Assembly: GCF_963678635.1 (NCBI RefSeq) | Contig: NC_087064.1 | Span: 63,109,548 to 63,173,547 of the forward strand | Origin: Symsagittifera roscoffensis | Lineage: Eukaryota; Xenacoelomorpha; Acoela; Convolutidae | Reading direction: 5' to 3' | DNA: 64,000 nt | Part shown: positions 31,601-40,244 of the stretch, in pieces | Layout of the letters: every line of letters starts with the position of its first letter | Numbering within the stretch: the stretch's first letter is position 1 | Program-made: the position numbers and the translations under genes | The notes under the pieces: generated by a model | The model's database searches: none | Told to the model about the DNA's origin: nothing | What the model saw: the letters and a program-made list of their open reading frames with translations, nothing else

Positions 31601-34472
31601 CGGGTGGCATATTTGCGTATCCTGGGGATGTGGTAAACACCACCTTCGTCTTAGACCCAAATCTCGAGGCTACGTTCTCTTGTACCTCATTCATCGCCGC
31701 AAATAACGCCTGAATAGCCTCCCATATCTTCCTTGATGTCGGAATCTCCTTGCCCTTCAGTCGCTCAAGAAGTCCCATCGCGTGCAGGTGATCATTCATT
31801 CCTGCAAACAATAGCAGCTCAGGTTCACAGGGCATCTCCGACTTTATTGCCACCACTAGAGTCAACATCTGGTTCAATTCGGCTCCTGGCAAGGAGTATA
31901 CCAGAGTCTCCGGCCAGAACAACTTGGGAGACGTTCCTTCGAAGTCCGATCCCGCCACAATGACTACTCTTGCAGCAGCTGGATCAGCTCTATCATAAAC
32001 TGCCAGAGTTTTGGCCAGTTGGGTGCCACCACAGGGCTTCCCGTACCTGGGATCTTCTGCCAACTTCGGACCTTCGTAAGCGGCATCAGGCAATTCCATT
32101 CCCCCCGGATTGAGTAGCTTGTCTACCACCTTTAACTGCGCCGGGGTTGCCAACCTGATCCTAGCGATGCCAGTTCGGTGCTTGGGAGGTTCTATTATAA
32201 GTCCAGGACTCCCCAACAGCTTGAGAGGCCTGTAGTTAATGGGTCCCATGATCGCTTTTGTGGGAATTCCAGTCAGGTCTGTGGTCTCCATTAACTTCGC
32301 TCTCGAGAAGTGCGCCTCGTGAGCTTTCAACCAGTCTACGCAATGATGTCTATTCAAATCCTCGTGCGACACTCGTTCAATCCCCAGGGTTTCCGCCAAC
32401 TCTCGTCTGCATTCCAAACTCTCTAGATCCAGTTCCTTCACCTTCTCAGGATATCTCAAGCGGGCAGTCTCCATAGACTTCTTTTCTCTCCTGCCATCTG
32501 CCACCACCACAGAGGACATCGCCGAGCCCGGAGGTGTTGATGACTCTACCTCCTCCGACTCCATTGGCGTGGCACTCTGCAATCGGGTCTGATTGCTCCT
32601 TGAACTGTCTCTAGTATCAACTCTCGCTCCCAAACGACCAGCCAAGGCCCTCGAGGCAAGGAATGGTGGGTTGGGAGGTGGTCCTAAAGTGAATTGGGCT
32701 GTCTCCAGCAGGTCCGCCTCTAGCGTGTTTATGTGTTCCTGGAAGACGTCGTTCAGCCACTCCGCTCCCCTTGGCCTATCGAAATGGATTCCATCTTTTG
32801 AGGTGTCTTCAGGGAATCCCTTTTTCTCCATACGTTCTGCTATGTCCAACAGCCTGAGAGGAAGCACACTCTTTCGGTGTATGTCTCGGATCACCTTGTT
32901 CAGGCTCCGCACCTTCTGGTTCATCTCTAGGGCGTGCTGATCAAACATCATGTTGTAGGGGACCGTGCATACCGTCAGCAGGATGGGGTCCATCTGGATC
33001 CTCAGTTCCTCAAGAAGGCAGCTCATCTTGTCGCACAGCCTCGTTACTTTCCTCGCTTCTCCCCTTGACACGTCGTTGGTCCCAACCATCAGGGTCACTG
33101 TGTAAACTTTGGTCATCCCTAGCATGTCCAGGGTTGCCAACATCTGTGGCGTGGCAGCTCCAGCGAAACTCAAGACTCCTGTCTGCCAATGTGACCGTAT
33201 CTGGGTCAACACCCGCACCAGGCTATCCCCTATAATTAGGTGAACTGCACCCTCTGGCACACGAGGTGGCGCTAGATACTCCACCCAGGCTGCGTCATGG
33301 AAGCAGTCCCTCCTGGCTCCCTGTTCCGCACTCCAGTCCAGCCGATTGTGCCTGTGGTAGTTCCCTTCTGTATTCTTCTTATAGCTTGCGATCACGACAT
33401 TCCTGACCGGCTGTTCCCTCCAAGTTGGGGGAAGCTCTGGCCTTGTCGATCTTTCACGACTCTGCTGCTGCAATTTCTCGCCTAGCTCCTTCAGGCGCGA
33501 TGAGGCGCCGCTCACCTGACTGCCACTCGAGGTCGAGGTTGGGGTATATCCTGGTAACACCACATCCATCAGAGGACGTACAGGTTGTGTCTCTAGGTTG
33601 CGCAAGGAAGGCGTCACGTCATTCGGTATCCAGACCTCCAACCCTTCACTCATGTGTTCTCTGGCCTCGCGGTCAAGGTTGAACCGTCCTCTAGCCCTGG
33701 GAGCTTCATCCACCTCCATGCGCGACTCTGGCCTCGAGCTGGTCACCACTCGTTCGTTTGACCTGGCTCCCTTCTGTGCGTCAAGCTCGCGTTGTCGCTG
33801 TTCTATCCTTTCCAACTCCGACTTCAGTTGATCACGATTCGCGACGTTCTCCCGCACCCTTAGCTCCTGCTGATGTTCAGCCCTTAGCATCTCAAGTAAT
33901 TTCAACGTCTGATCTCGCTCGTCGACTGCCTGGTCTCTCTCCAGCTGAAGCTTCTCCCTGTCCAGCTTCGCCTGATCCCGATCGAGGTTCGCTTTATTCC
34001 TTTCCTTCAGCGCCTTCTCGAGCTCTTTCTTTAGAACCCCCAGATCCGGATATGCCTCGGTCGTCTGTTGCGCTCGCGACATCGACGGCACCTTACTCGA
34101 GCTCTGGCCTGTGGATCTTGCTGTTGGTCTCGTCGGTAGCGGGAACTCTCCTGCGCCGTGTTCGGTGTTGTTACTCAGGCCAGGATTTCTTGCCAAGTCA
34201 AAGCCCCTTACTCCTCCATCCGCCTTCCAAGATAACCATCTGGTCTGTTCTCGATTTGATATGCCCTCGGTGGTGTAGCCGACCATCAAGACAGCCTCCG
34301 TCGCAGACTCCCTGCACTCACCCTGGTCCTCCAACTGGAGGATCGCATTCAGCATCACCGCCATTCTCTCGTCTATCTGGGTGTAGTCCAGGTCCCTCAA
34401 GCGTCTGTACAGCTCGTCAAGAGTGGGCTTCTTCAGAGCCGCGGGCACGGAGTTCCAGAATCGGTCTGCCAT
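25608..34472 (-). CDS. Intact giant ORF2: SGNH-hydrolase multidomain protein, 2,954 residues
   Basis: Uninterrupted from MADRFWNSV to SKAKSAR. Domains by residue: N-terminal helical 1-100; coiled coil 144-242; SGNH/GDSL hydrolase about 405-590 with Ser417 (GDSL), Gly464 and Asn466 (VGTND), Asp560 and His563 (DGIHF), so the full active-site set is present. A second SGNH-like module (about 835-1030) has GSD at 841-843 and GMND at 891-894, but lacks a clear final D-X2-H. A long helical region to about 1640 includes a short hydrophobic run near 1200-1215. After an acidic linker (about 1660-1740) and a basic region comes a Cys cluster at 2427, 2432, 2439 and 2444, then CPCHC. The tail has EIVISSDDEEEL. 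No signal peptide or fusion peptide is seen, so it is not envelope-like. Function is unknown beyond a likely esterase. It is the only unbroken ORF2 in the window. Confidence 0.88.
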   Translation of the reverse strand: MADRFWNSVPAALKKPTLDELYRRLRDLDYTQIDERMAVMLNAILQLEDQGECRESATEAVLMVGYTTEGISNREQTRWLSWKADGGVRGFDLARNPGLSNNTEHGAGEFPLPTRPTARSTGQSSSKVPSMSRAQQTTEAYPDLGVLKKELEKALKERNKANLDRDQAKLDREKLQLERDQAVDERDQTLKLLEMLRAEHQQELRVRENVANRDQLKSELERIEQRQRELDAQKGARSNERVVTSSRPESRMEVDEAPRARGRFNLDREAREHMSEGLEVWIPNDVTPSLRNLETQPVRPLMDVVLPGYTPTSTSSGSQVSGASSRLKELGEKLQQQSRERSTRPELPPTWREQPVRNVVIASYKKNTEGNYHRHNRLDWSAEQGARRDCFHDAAWVEYLAPPRVPEGAVHLIIGDSLVRVLTQIRSHWQTGVLSFAGAATPQMLATLDMLGMTKVYTVTLMVGTNDVSRGEARKVTRLCDKMSCLLEELRIQMDPILLTVCTVPYNMMFDQHALEMNQKVRSLNKVIRDIHRKSVLPLRLLDIAERMEKKGFPEDTSKDGIHFDRPRGAEWLNDVFQEHINTLEADLLETAQFTLGPPPNPPFLASRALAGRLGARVDTRDSSRSNQTRLQSATPMESEEVESSTPPGSAMSSVVVADGRREKKSMETARLRYPEKVKELDLESLECRRELAETLGIERVSHEDLNRHHCVDWLKAHEAHFSRAKLMETTDLTGIPTKAIMGPINYRPLKLLGSPGLIIEPPKHRTGIARIRLATPAQLKVVDKLLNPGGMELPDAAYEGPKLAEDPRYGKPCGGTQLAKTLAVYDRADPAAARVVIVAGSDFEGTSPKLFWPETLVYSLPGAELNQMLTLVVAIKSEMPCEPELLLFAGMNDHLHAMGLLERLKGKEIPTSRKIWEAIQALFAAMNEVQENVASRFGSKTKVVFTTSPGYANMPPALQFVYAVLILIAEGSEWRILMAARNRELEPSNLRLYKSELPAAWADISHALRGFYGLADVLIVLDEVLLLEISNFARQLKFSPVIGDDHPAINQLTASLWFRSMDVKVANSTSRSRGPSNERRNVVETEKQLESMKYRLTQENGWWPFLTPRLENVTNKTREEAPLLVKQIWSFLEKQLELAETRDMTVARFVSAANEVTIGGFWREHANGELKTRRDYEILKFLSPCWEKEFLAGVFGTTATIFGAFVQEILGMSISLLLALYLVYPRYLFNMGPAYMFSRGVETLRFDGYLALVLLTHGELVSFYRLMEYGEPLSMGRVHTSIETSSYKCAAGLKTLLVQYLMMQNRYMTGEDENPTSREEWEKANRGMPLLTDLCLAMRSDPMGIIRGLEEVVTCIYGPAVTYAFPDPLVITYRHSVTHLSLISVLDGTALNWCQQEVLRARMSNTVLFGKVKDAEMMVCNFRGQMQCRMGGKREGPIEMYPKFWNLNPLTADGREVLRIPAWKECFALVKRELEAIMEKEILPATMPEFPTVRRMTLGMNSPLVVPSIMAKMMTEETQRHFTDGWDPLFIGYTAAVYFHTSEMKVNSWTTQAKKSRGSQPPGYEVRKVLRTLEKEGLENMLPIWDDGRMIVMEGHVALVDEMKFATRKYKAPYGLEQVEVTQEGTELDAAGQLHVALTEYKKLDPTTPSPLSVDTPGDKRSGPVEDRFKRILERRRNESEEESMDETLSEAGEDMEVGNTPEPGPSGEELTTQELLKDLSEENWADTATPPLNPSPRKNLELPLAGETFNMGMLLLSSEEREKNTFEGNRDIFLGSLEDDAWQEFLEEFNREVGSETTLDKFKKELWDAVVRFGEPLLIGTGLDEKARKELLSKLVELRNSRSKTREEKCEDSSTRRQKTVDKMVDKVGTSNMIKSTNILKARAGGRQELEGVDGEVESVMVATTPSSRDVKTRKRKREVEGLGSPSVDAVSEGNLRETAPMVLARCKTAAYKSSSELRRPLEVEREIEVSTSSTSEEDFKPQKINVKRGSTNGQTWEVDVDKEWISKAHQATGKRVTSDPLERNKTRNTSRTWWVALETLKEMEDCWKKLDSGVARKRRNWATQQKAEVNRIEMASHLKRSWQSLLKDHFEEAMRTPSSAPPLMANPFVRTAGQLMFTWSLVGIELETLTSYDRLKLGSKKLDVYQALMQHVARDNSGLSLARRKDATCFLRWIMSMMSDSTILACQQRASASKTMEKRVSTVILNVYQSTGIEKEEGSRLSLENHRKLDEVRRFYNKKFEEEHDVHRNLASSEQYSRISEKGEYQYVSGVMGMAYNPFLDSEAGGAHRNHEVAELLKFWTERIMEIDAVEKEGPSLGLILEKTPEVVSIPRSDKRVEVNMGDGNGLLTTNLGVVWKLLRPSWCPHPHASLIEETTERVRLAPTEDEDLAKLSVLHKLISPQMQEPGEKTSNPGSAKKLEPGSCLDSTCGNGEHTCDGRSCVRILSFQKEDLVTWFEDITEREKSEVQIVAECYARTTVNIATALGFFSRMCSLQSLERLESEHHLVTALSVESWPGVLQVTQKHIRSWKVGLEAEMGFPMSEAYGLPLNAKSLIGSMMANLCGSHYPLHMVMVEASSQRVLVDKAFSVPKCVRLARISHHSHKLLRKIRRTVPKELRDDLSEIWGEELLKLESENTSDHERQNVIGKPVGSAPNLEDNDTMHEKMMELEPLMEASGERNLRSIEITHGECPCHCLAQTVWYPDHKNLCLVWDMEEIRSIGLPDHRQKVTILVVSTILALRWIEENITKYREAGTPTAESIYAIDYSRRLELFETACKVFAIPTEVRHVWSRLRYFPWFRATLTSWLYMKTKDHMRKHQKEYRQFQAEIGPEAFKRPLLTHRNAITTGWKRVGKMSRDNTKARESILEEDLAKNVSLSLHNSFCLNRESRVKALPNQAKRLQEQREWMRSYEQLKAWEEIVISSDDEEELVRQFAVSSTSGCSTSKAKSAR

Positions 34473-34975
34473 TCTTTGTAACTTCGGGATGTATGTAGGT
34501 AGATGTTAACCAGCTCAAGAATTACCTTACCAACTCAAGTATTACCCAATTCAAGAATTCTCTAGAAATGTTCTCTTGCAAGTACTTGCTGTAGATTCGG
34601 ATTATCGCGTGTTCAATCAAGATTCTCTCTTTCTGTTTCTCGCTTGAGTGTAGTTGGATTTTCAACTTTGTTTTTCAAACTTGATCTGAAATCAGAAAGC
34701 TCATTAAAACTTAGCATGTCACGTTCCTAACCTAGAGACCCCCCTTCTACCCATATGGTTAAAATCTTATCATTCTCATATCACTTAAAGCAATTCGATT
34801 GGATTTCCCTTAAGAACATGCAGATTCATTTTATGTTTTAGCACCATCAATTCTTTCTTTTAAAATTCAATTGTCATGCCAATCACATCTTAAGATCCCT
34901 TTACCTGCGCCGCACCCCAGTACCTAACTCAAGACTCCTCCCTCACACCCGACCTGATACCTCCATGTACCCGAC
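34473..34975 (-). other. Spacer between gag-pol and ORF2, copy B
   Basis: Equivalent to 14,207-14,707. Reading the minus strand, it has the purine tract GAAGGGGGG (34,739-34,749) and then the splice acceptor TTTCTGATTTCAG (AG at 34,686-34,687), 213 bases before the ORF2 ATG. No coding signal. Confidence 0.65.
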
Positions 34976-36640
34976 TCAGGCGATGCTCAAGTAGTACTTC
35001 TTGTGAAGATGCACCATTATCTCTGTTTCTGCAAAGACCACATGTAGGATAGCATACAATTCCCTCGAGCTCAGTTTGCCCCTGTTTGGGTCGTACACCG
35101 GCATCGAGACCTCCACTATTCCTCTTTCAATCATGAAGTCACGTAGTCTTGTCAGTGCCAATATCACGTGTTCGGGATCAATTGTGTTTCTGTCGTTGAC
35201 TCTCGTTACTAGGAAGCAGAGGTATTTGCCCGGGACTTGTGCCACTGACGGTGGAAGCGCTGCCATGCCTCCCAGTCCTGGCCTCTGTCTGAACAGAAAC
35301 TCTACGTTCTGGTACTCTCTTTTGAAGTCAGCCTCCAATCTTGATTTGAAACTCATGTCCGCCGTCATGCAGATCGCGCTGGTCCTGTTTGACAGGATGA
35401 AGTCGCTATCCGTTATCATGATGTTCTCTGAGTATTCATTGGGTATTTCGAATTTCGTTTTGAAATTCCTTCCTATGGTAGGCTGTGGTTCTTCTTCCTC
35501 CAGTTCCAATCCGCTTGTTTCCCTCACTTCCTTGAGCTTCTTTATCATCAAATTTTCGGTGTGGGTAAGTCCTACCCCCACTCCCCGGACAAAAATATTT
35601 ATCGACGTCCCCGTCGATGTAGTCGGGTCTGAATTGTCCTTAGGGATGTCCAGTGGCCTGTCTGTTGCTGTCCATCCGAAAAGAGGGTCCTCTGTCTTCA
35701 TGTAATTTGCTGCTGATACATCGATTTGCTGAATGCTTTGTCCTTCGCGGCTCTCGTCTTTGACATCACGCATCCACTCTAGAATCCTCAAGTTCGTGTT
35801 CTCCCTCCTTTCTATTTCACTCTGCTCGAGATCCGTCTCCAATTCTGGCGTCGAGTAATCATCCTGCGGATAATGTCCACCATCGTCAATGACCTGCCAT
35901 TCCTCTTCGGCTTCCAGTTCGCCTGCGCTTAGTAGTTCATCGCCCAACTTGTCTGGCTGTATCTTATCGATCAAGAAGTCATCCCCGTACCTATTGTAAC
36001 TCATACCTGTTCGTTTACGATTGCCAGTCCTGGTTTCCGGTGGTGTTGGTCGATCCGGCTCCATCCACTTCGGTACCTCGTTTTGCTCTGGGTCGTTCCA
36101 GTCTTCTTCTACAAATGAACCTGCATCCGACTCCACTTCTATCTTTTCGTTGTCGTCCAAACTCAAGTTCTCATTACCATCATTTTTCTCTCTAGTGCCT
36201 TTCTCATTCACTTCGCACGCTGGTTCCACCACCAGGTACTCAAGACCTTCCATGTCTTTTGGTAGGCACCAGTCCTCCGGGGACGGGACGTGAGGCTTCA
36301 GATTTTCGTAATGTGCTGCTCGCCCTGTACTCAAGCGATAGAACCGTCCTTGTTGATGTACTTCCGTAATCATGAACGGTCCTCTCCATTTCTTGAGTAG
36401 TTTCTTTGTTCCCTTGGGCGGTATGACATTTTGGAAGACCCACACGTATTGGCCCACTTCGTATGGCTTTGCTCTTAGTATCTTTTCGTCATATTTCTTG
36501 CGTTGCCTCATTTGCGCTTACGCCGTGTTTCTCCGACATAGCTCGTTTAGCTCTTGTTGTCTTTTGATCGCTTCCTTCACGTATGCTTGAGGTGACGTCC
36601 TCTTCCCCTCGTACTCCGGGTAGAAGAATTGATGAGAGCC
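34976..36640 (-). pseudogene. gag-pol C-terminus of copy B (integrase tail, GPY/F, macrodomain-like)
   Basis: What remains after the internal deletion. It resumes at FFYPEYEGKRTSPQAYV, just after the lost integrase core. A TAA at 36,518-36,520 (CAA in A) interrupts it. The frame then stays open for 511 codons from 36,511 to the end. It contains the GPY/F motif (KKWRGPFMITEV), the acidic stretch, the conserved block IFVRGVGVGLTHTENL and the macrodomain-like C-terminus ending KKYYLSIA. Apart from the one stop, it is better kept than in A. Confidence 0.75.
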
Positions 36641-36652
36641 TTTCAATTGTTT
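36626..36652 (-). other. Deletion junction in copy B pol
   Basis: The sense strand jumps from the equivalent of A position 9043 to about 12,554, losing about 3.5 kb. The loss covers the end of the protease linker, reverse transcriptase, RNase H, zinc domain and D,D35E core. Between the two flanks sits AGGCTCTCATCAAT, which is the reverse complement of a 14-base word in the deleted region (A 9621-9634). Confidence 0.8.
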
Positions 36653-39600
36653 CATATCGAGTTTTAACCGGTAAAGCATATCCCAGCTTCCTCCCTCTCT
36701 GTATCGTGATCGGTATATCAAGGGTATTCAACAAGACACTGACGCAGAGGCCGCTCTTCGTTATCGAAAATGATCTTCCTAAAACAGCAGCGCTTTGACT
36801 ATTAGGATTTGGAACTATACACACTTGCTTGTTGTCACTTAGTTCATTATAATTTTTCATCCTCAAGCTTACGATTGCCGCTTCATTAGCTTTTAACCTC
36901 ACTCTCCTACTCAAGAATACCGGTGCTTTGTCCTCATTTGCCATTATTAAATTTACCGGTTTGATTGCGTACCTCCTATCCGGGTTCCGTATCCTGAACA
37001 TTGCATTATTTAGATCTATCGTTACGTCGAAATTCCTGATGAAGTCTCTGCCCAAAATGAATTGGTCAGATTCATCTAGGTTTTCTACCACGATGAAGCT
37101 CATCCACAGGTTACGTTCCCCCAAATTGAGGGCTATTATCGGCGTCCTGCCCAGCACCCGTAGGGCCCCTTTGTTTGCAGCTGACAGCCGTATTCTCGAG
37201 TCTATCAAGTCACCTTTGTCAAAGCCCATCTTTTCCCATGTTTCGATTGGTATGACGCTCAAGACTGCTCCCGTGTCAAGTAATCCACGCAACTGAGTCT
37301 TTTTGCCATTTATGTCTAGCACGTGCCCTGTCACGTCTGCTTCCGTCCCGATGTGCATTGCATCTTCTTCAAGCATGGCACAGTGTCCGATCGATCTTAC
37401 TTTCAACTCTTCTTTCCCTACATAGATTTGTCCAATTAGGTCTTCGTCGCATGTTATCATCGTCTTGGTATAGATGTTGATTCCATCTATATTTAGCATC
37501 ACCTCGTGTGGACCATAAGCTTCAGTGTACCTATTATCAACACGTACCGACTTGCTGCCCCCTCTCGTGAGTAGTGCTCTGAGCGCTCTAGAAGTCGTTT
37601 GTGGACTTATTCCACTCAAGTAGTCTGCATACACGTCAATGTGCATTATCGTCTGGTCGCTTGGCTCGCTCAAGTTTCTGGTTACTTCGTGGCCGCCCAC
37701 TGTGATTATCGACATTATTCTTGCTCCGATTTTCGATATTCCAAAAGGTTTACCTGTCACCATTTTCACGGTGTTACAATTCCCGTTCTTTGTTGAGCCC
37801 GTTCTAGCCTCTGGTACTGAGTTCGATCCGGTTAATGCTTCGTTAAAATTCTGTCTTTCGATCTCCAACTTTAGTCGTTGCTCTATTTCTTTCGCAGCCA
37901 GATCTTGTTTCACTTTGGCAATTGCTTCCGTCGCCGCTTTCTCATAATTTATCTCTAGAGAGCTCCCGGCCGCGGACTCTAACGCACCGCTAACATGTGT
38001 TACAGCTTTCACTGTCTTCGTCGGCAATTCGGTGTTTGGTGCTCCTAAGTTCCTAGATTCAAACTCGTTTTGCCTGTTCCGCTGATTCTGCACCGCCGCT
38101 AATGCCAACTTATGTTTGGGGTGATTCTGGTCCTTGACCGCTTCCCAGAACAAGGGACAATCCATTCTGAAGTGCCCCTCCTGGTTACAGAAGAAGCATC
38201 TGGCGCCTATCTTGATGATTAAGCCATTATAGTACTCGTGTTCCTCCATCTGGCTCATATCCTCTTCATCCGGTGCATAACCTAGGCTCTTCATGCCTTG
38301 TTTGTACGTTGTGCAGTCAGCCACATGATGATCCGCTGACCCGCAGTTCGCGCATGATCTGCGCTTGTCCATATCATCTCTAGGTTTGTACCATGATGAC
38401 CTCTGGGGTTGGCTTCCCCCTTGCGTGTTCCTGTTTTCAGAATATGAGTACTTCTTAGGTTTCATCAGCATGTATTCTCTTGATTTCTGTCTCATTTCTT
38501 CTGGGGTGGGTGCGCTGTCCTTCGACAATGTGTAGTATGTTGCTAACATTGTCCTTAAGTCATCACTTTTCACCCCATCGATGAACTTCGAGGCAATGCT
38601 AAAGTTCCGTCTATTTGTCGACTCCTCTGGGTCACTCCTCCTTCTCAAGCTCTCGAGGTCATCTAGGAACCGATCTATTGACTCGTCGTCCCTCTGCCTT
38701 CTCTTTTCAAATCGCATCATCGCTTGGTGACCCTTCATGCCTGACCCGAATCGATTCAGCAATATCTCGAAGATCTTGTCCGCGGTGTCGCGTTCTTCCT
38801 CCTTCTTTGCGACCACGCATTTTAATGCCGTTCCTTCCAAGTTGCTCAGTATGGCTGTACATGCTTGTCTTTCGTCACTCAAGTTATCTTGTTCTAGATG
38901 TAATCTCATCACTTCCACCCAAGTGTCAATGCATCCATCGGAGTCGTCTTTGAATTCTTTTGGCTTCTTGAATGTCTTTCTTGTTTTTCCCTCTCTCCTG
39001 TCGCTCGAGTCAGTGTTCCTCGTGGCGAAGGCCTCTAGAGTCCTGTTCATCATCTCCCAAGTGCTGGCCCATGTCATAGCATCCAGTCCTGTGTTGCTGT
39101 TAGCTGTTGCATCTCCCGGACCAGTCGTTGTATTCGACGTTCCATTCTTCATTATTGTTTTCGCAGCTGTTGGTGCTATGCTTATCGCATCCCTGGTTAA
39201 GGGCAACGGTGTCGATTGCCGTTTGTTCCTTTGTGGTTCTACAAAGTCAACTCTGGTGCCTTGCGTACGATCCGCTGCCGGTCTTTCTTGTGGAGTAGAA
39301 CCTCTCAAGATTGCATCCAACTTCGCCTGTATTGCACACGAACTCTCGGCTTGACTCTTGCTCATTGTGTCCATTCTCCTTTCCAGGCTCCCTAATTGGC
39401 TGTTGACATCATCATATCGGTTCTTCAACTGTTGCATGTCTGTTTTGATGTTCTTTTCTCGTTCTTCATTGGTGGCTTCTACCTTATCTGACATTTCCTT
39501 GAGTCTCTCTTCTGTTGCCTTAGCTAGGTTAAAATAACTGTCTAGATACTCGTGCTTGTTGTATCTTATCTCCTTTTTTATCACCTCTCTGTCTTCTTCA

Positions 39601-40244
39601 CTGTTCTTAAGTCTTTTGTCGATCTGATTTAATTTCGCCAACAAGTCGCCCAGCTCAATGGTAGTCTCTTCATAGTCAGCCGTCGGTTTCTCTTCGGCCG
39701 TAGCCTCTGCTTTAGCTTGTTCCTCATTCTGGCCGGCTTCTGTCGCTTTCGTGCTCACTGTACCAAATGTTCGTGCTCTTTCTGTTTTTGGTTCTTCAGT
39801 CACGTTTTCTTTCGATTTGAGTCCGACCATCATTGCAAACTTGTCTGTGAAGGATGTCTTTTTCACTTGAGAGTCGTTTTTCACAGTCTCTCGGGTATTG
39901 CCTGTTGTGTCTTCCAATGCGTCTATTCGTGAAAACTCCACGGTTTTTGGACTTTGCTCTTCCACGTGGGGCATCGGTGTGGATTCCGTTGTCCTCTTCT
40001 CTACTTCATCTACGCTCTGGTCTGGTGTCTCTAGGTCGATTTCGATTGTGGGCTCCACCTGTTTTTCCCCCACATCTTCTCGTGTCTTGCTCTCGGTGCC
40101 ACTCCTCGTACTGACCATGTTAACTGAAAAGTTCTTCTTTGTTATCTTTGGGCCTGTTGATGTCGTTCCGCGCAGCGATGAATTATATTTCGTGTTTGAT
40201 CCACTTGACCTTTTTTCGAGCACCGGTACCCTACTCCGCCTCAT
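36641..40244 (-). CDS. gag: gag-protease of copy B, truncated by deletion
   Basis: Opens at ATG 40,244 (MRRSRVPVLEKRS) and stays in frame through coiled coil (about residues 190-300), capsid (about 430-580) and two perfect CCHC knuckles (about 630 and 685). It continues to the protease LLDTGA (about 989) and LGRDFIRNFDVTID. Homology stops at TRYETIE near 36,642. From there the reading frame runs out of register through the deletion junction to a stop at 36,489, adding roughly 50 unrelated residues. Gag and protease are thus in one unbroken frame, showing that this family needs no frameshift between gag and pol. The product could in principle still form particles, but lacks reverse transcriptase. 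Confidence 0.87.

Noticed and set aside
33758-34498. Long antisense frame of 246 codons opposite the ORF2 N-terminus
   Set aside because: It is Ser/Pro-rich, lies opposite the conserved coiled-coil coding sequence, and is not kept open in A. It reflects codon bias of the real strand.
35076-35705. Antisense frame opposite the macrodomain-like region, also long in A and C
   Set aside because: It recurs only because the sense codons are conserved. Its product has no recognisable domain and differs in length in each copy.
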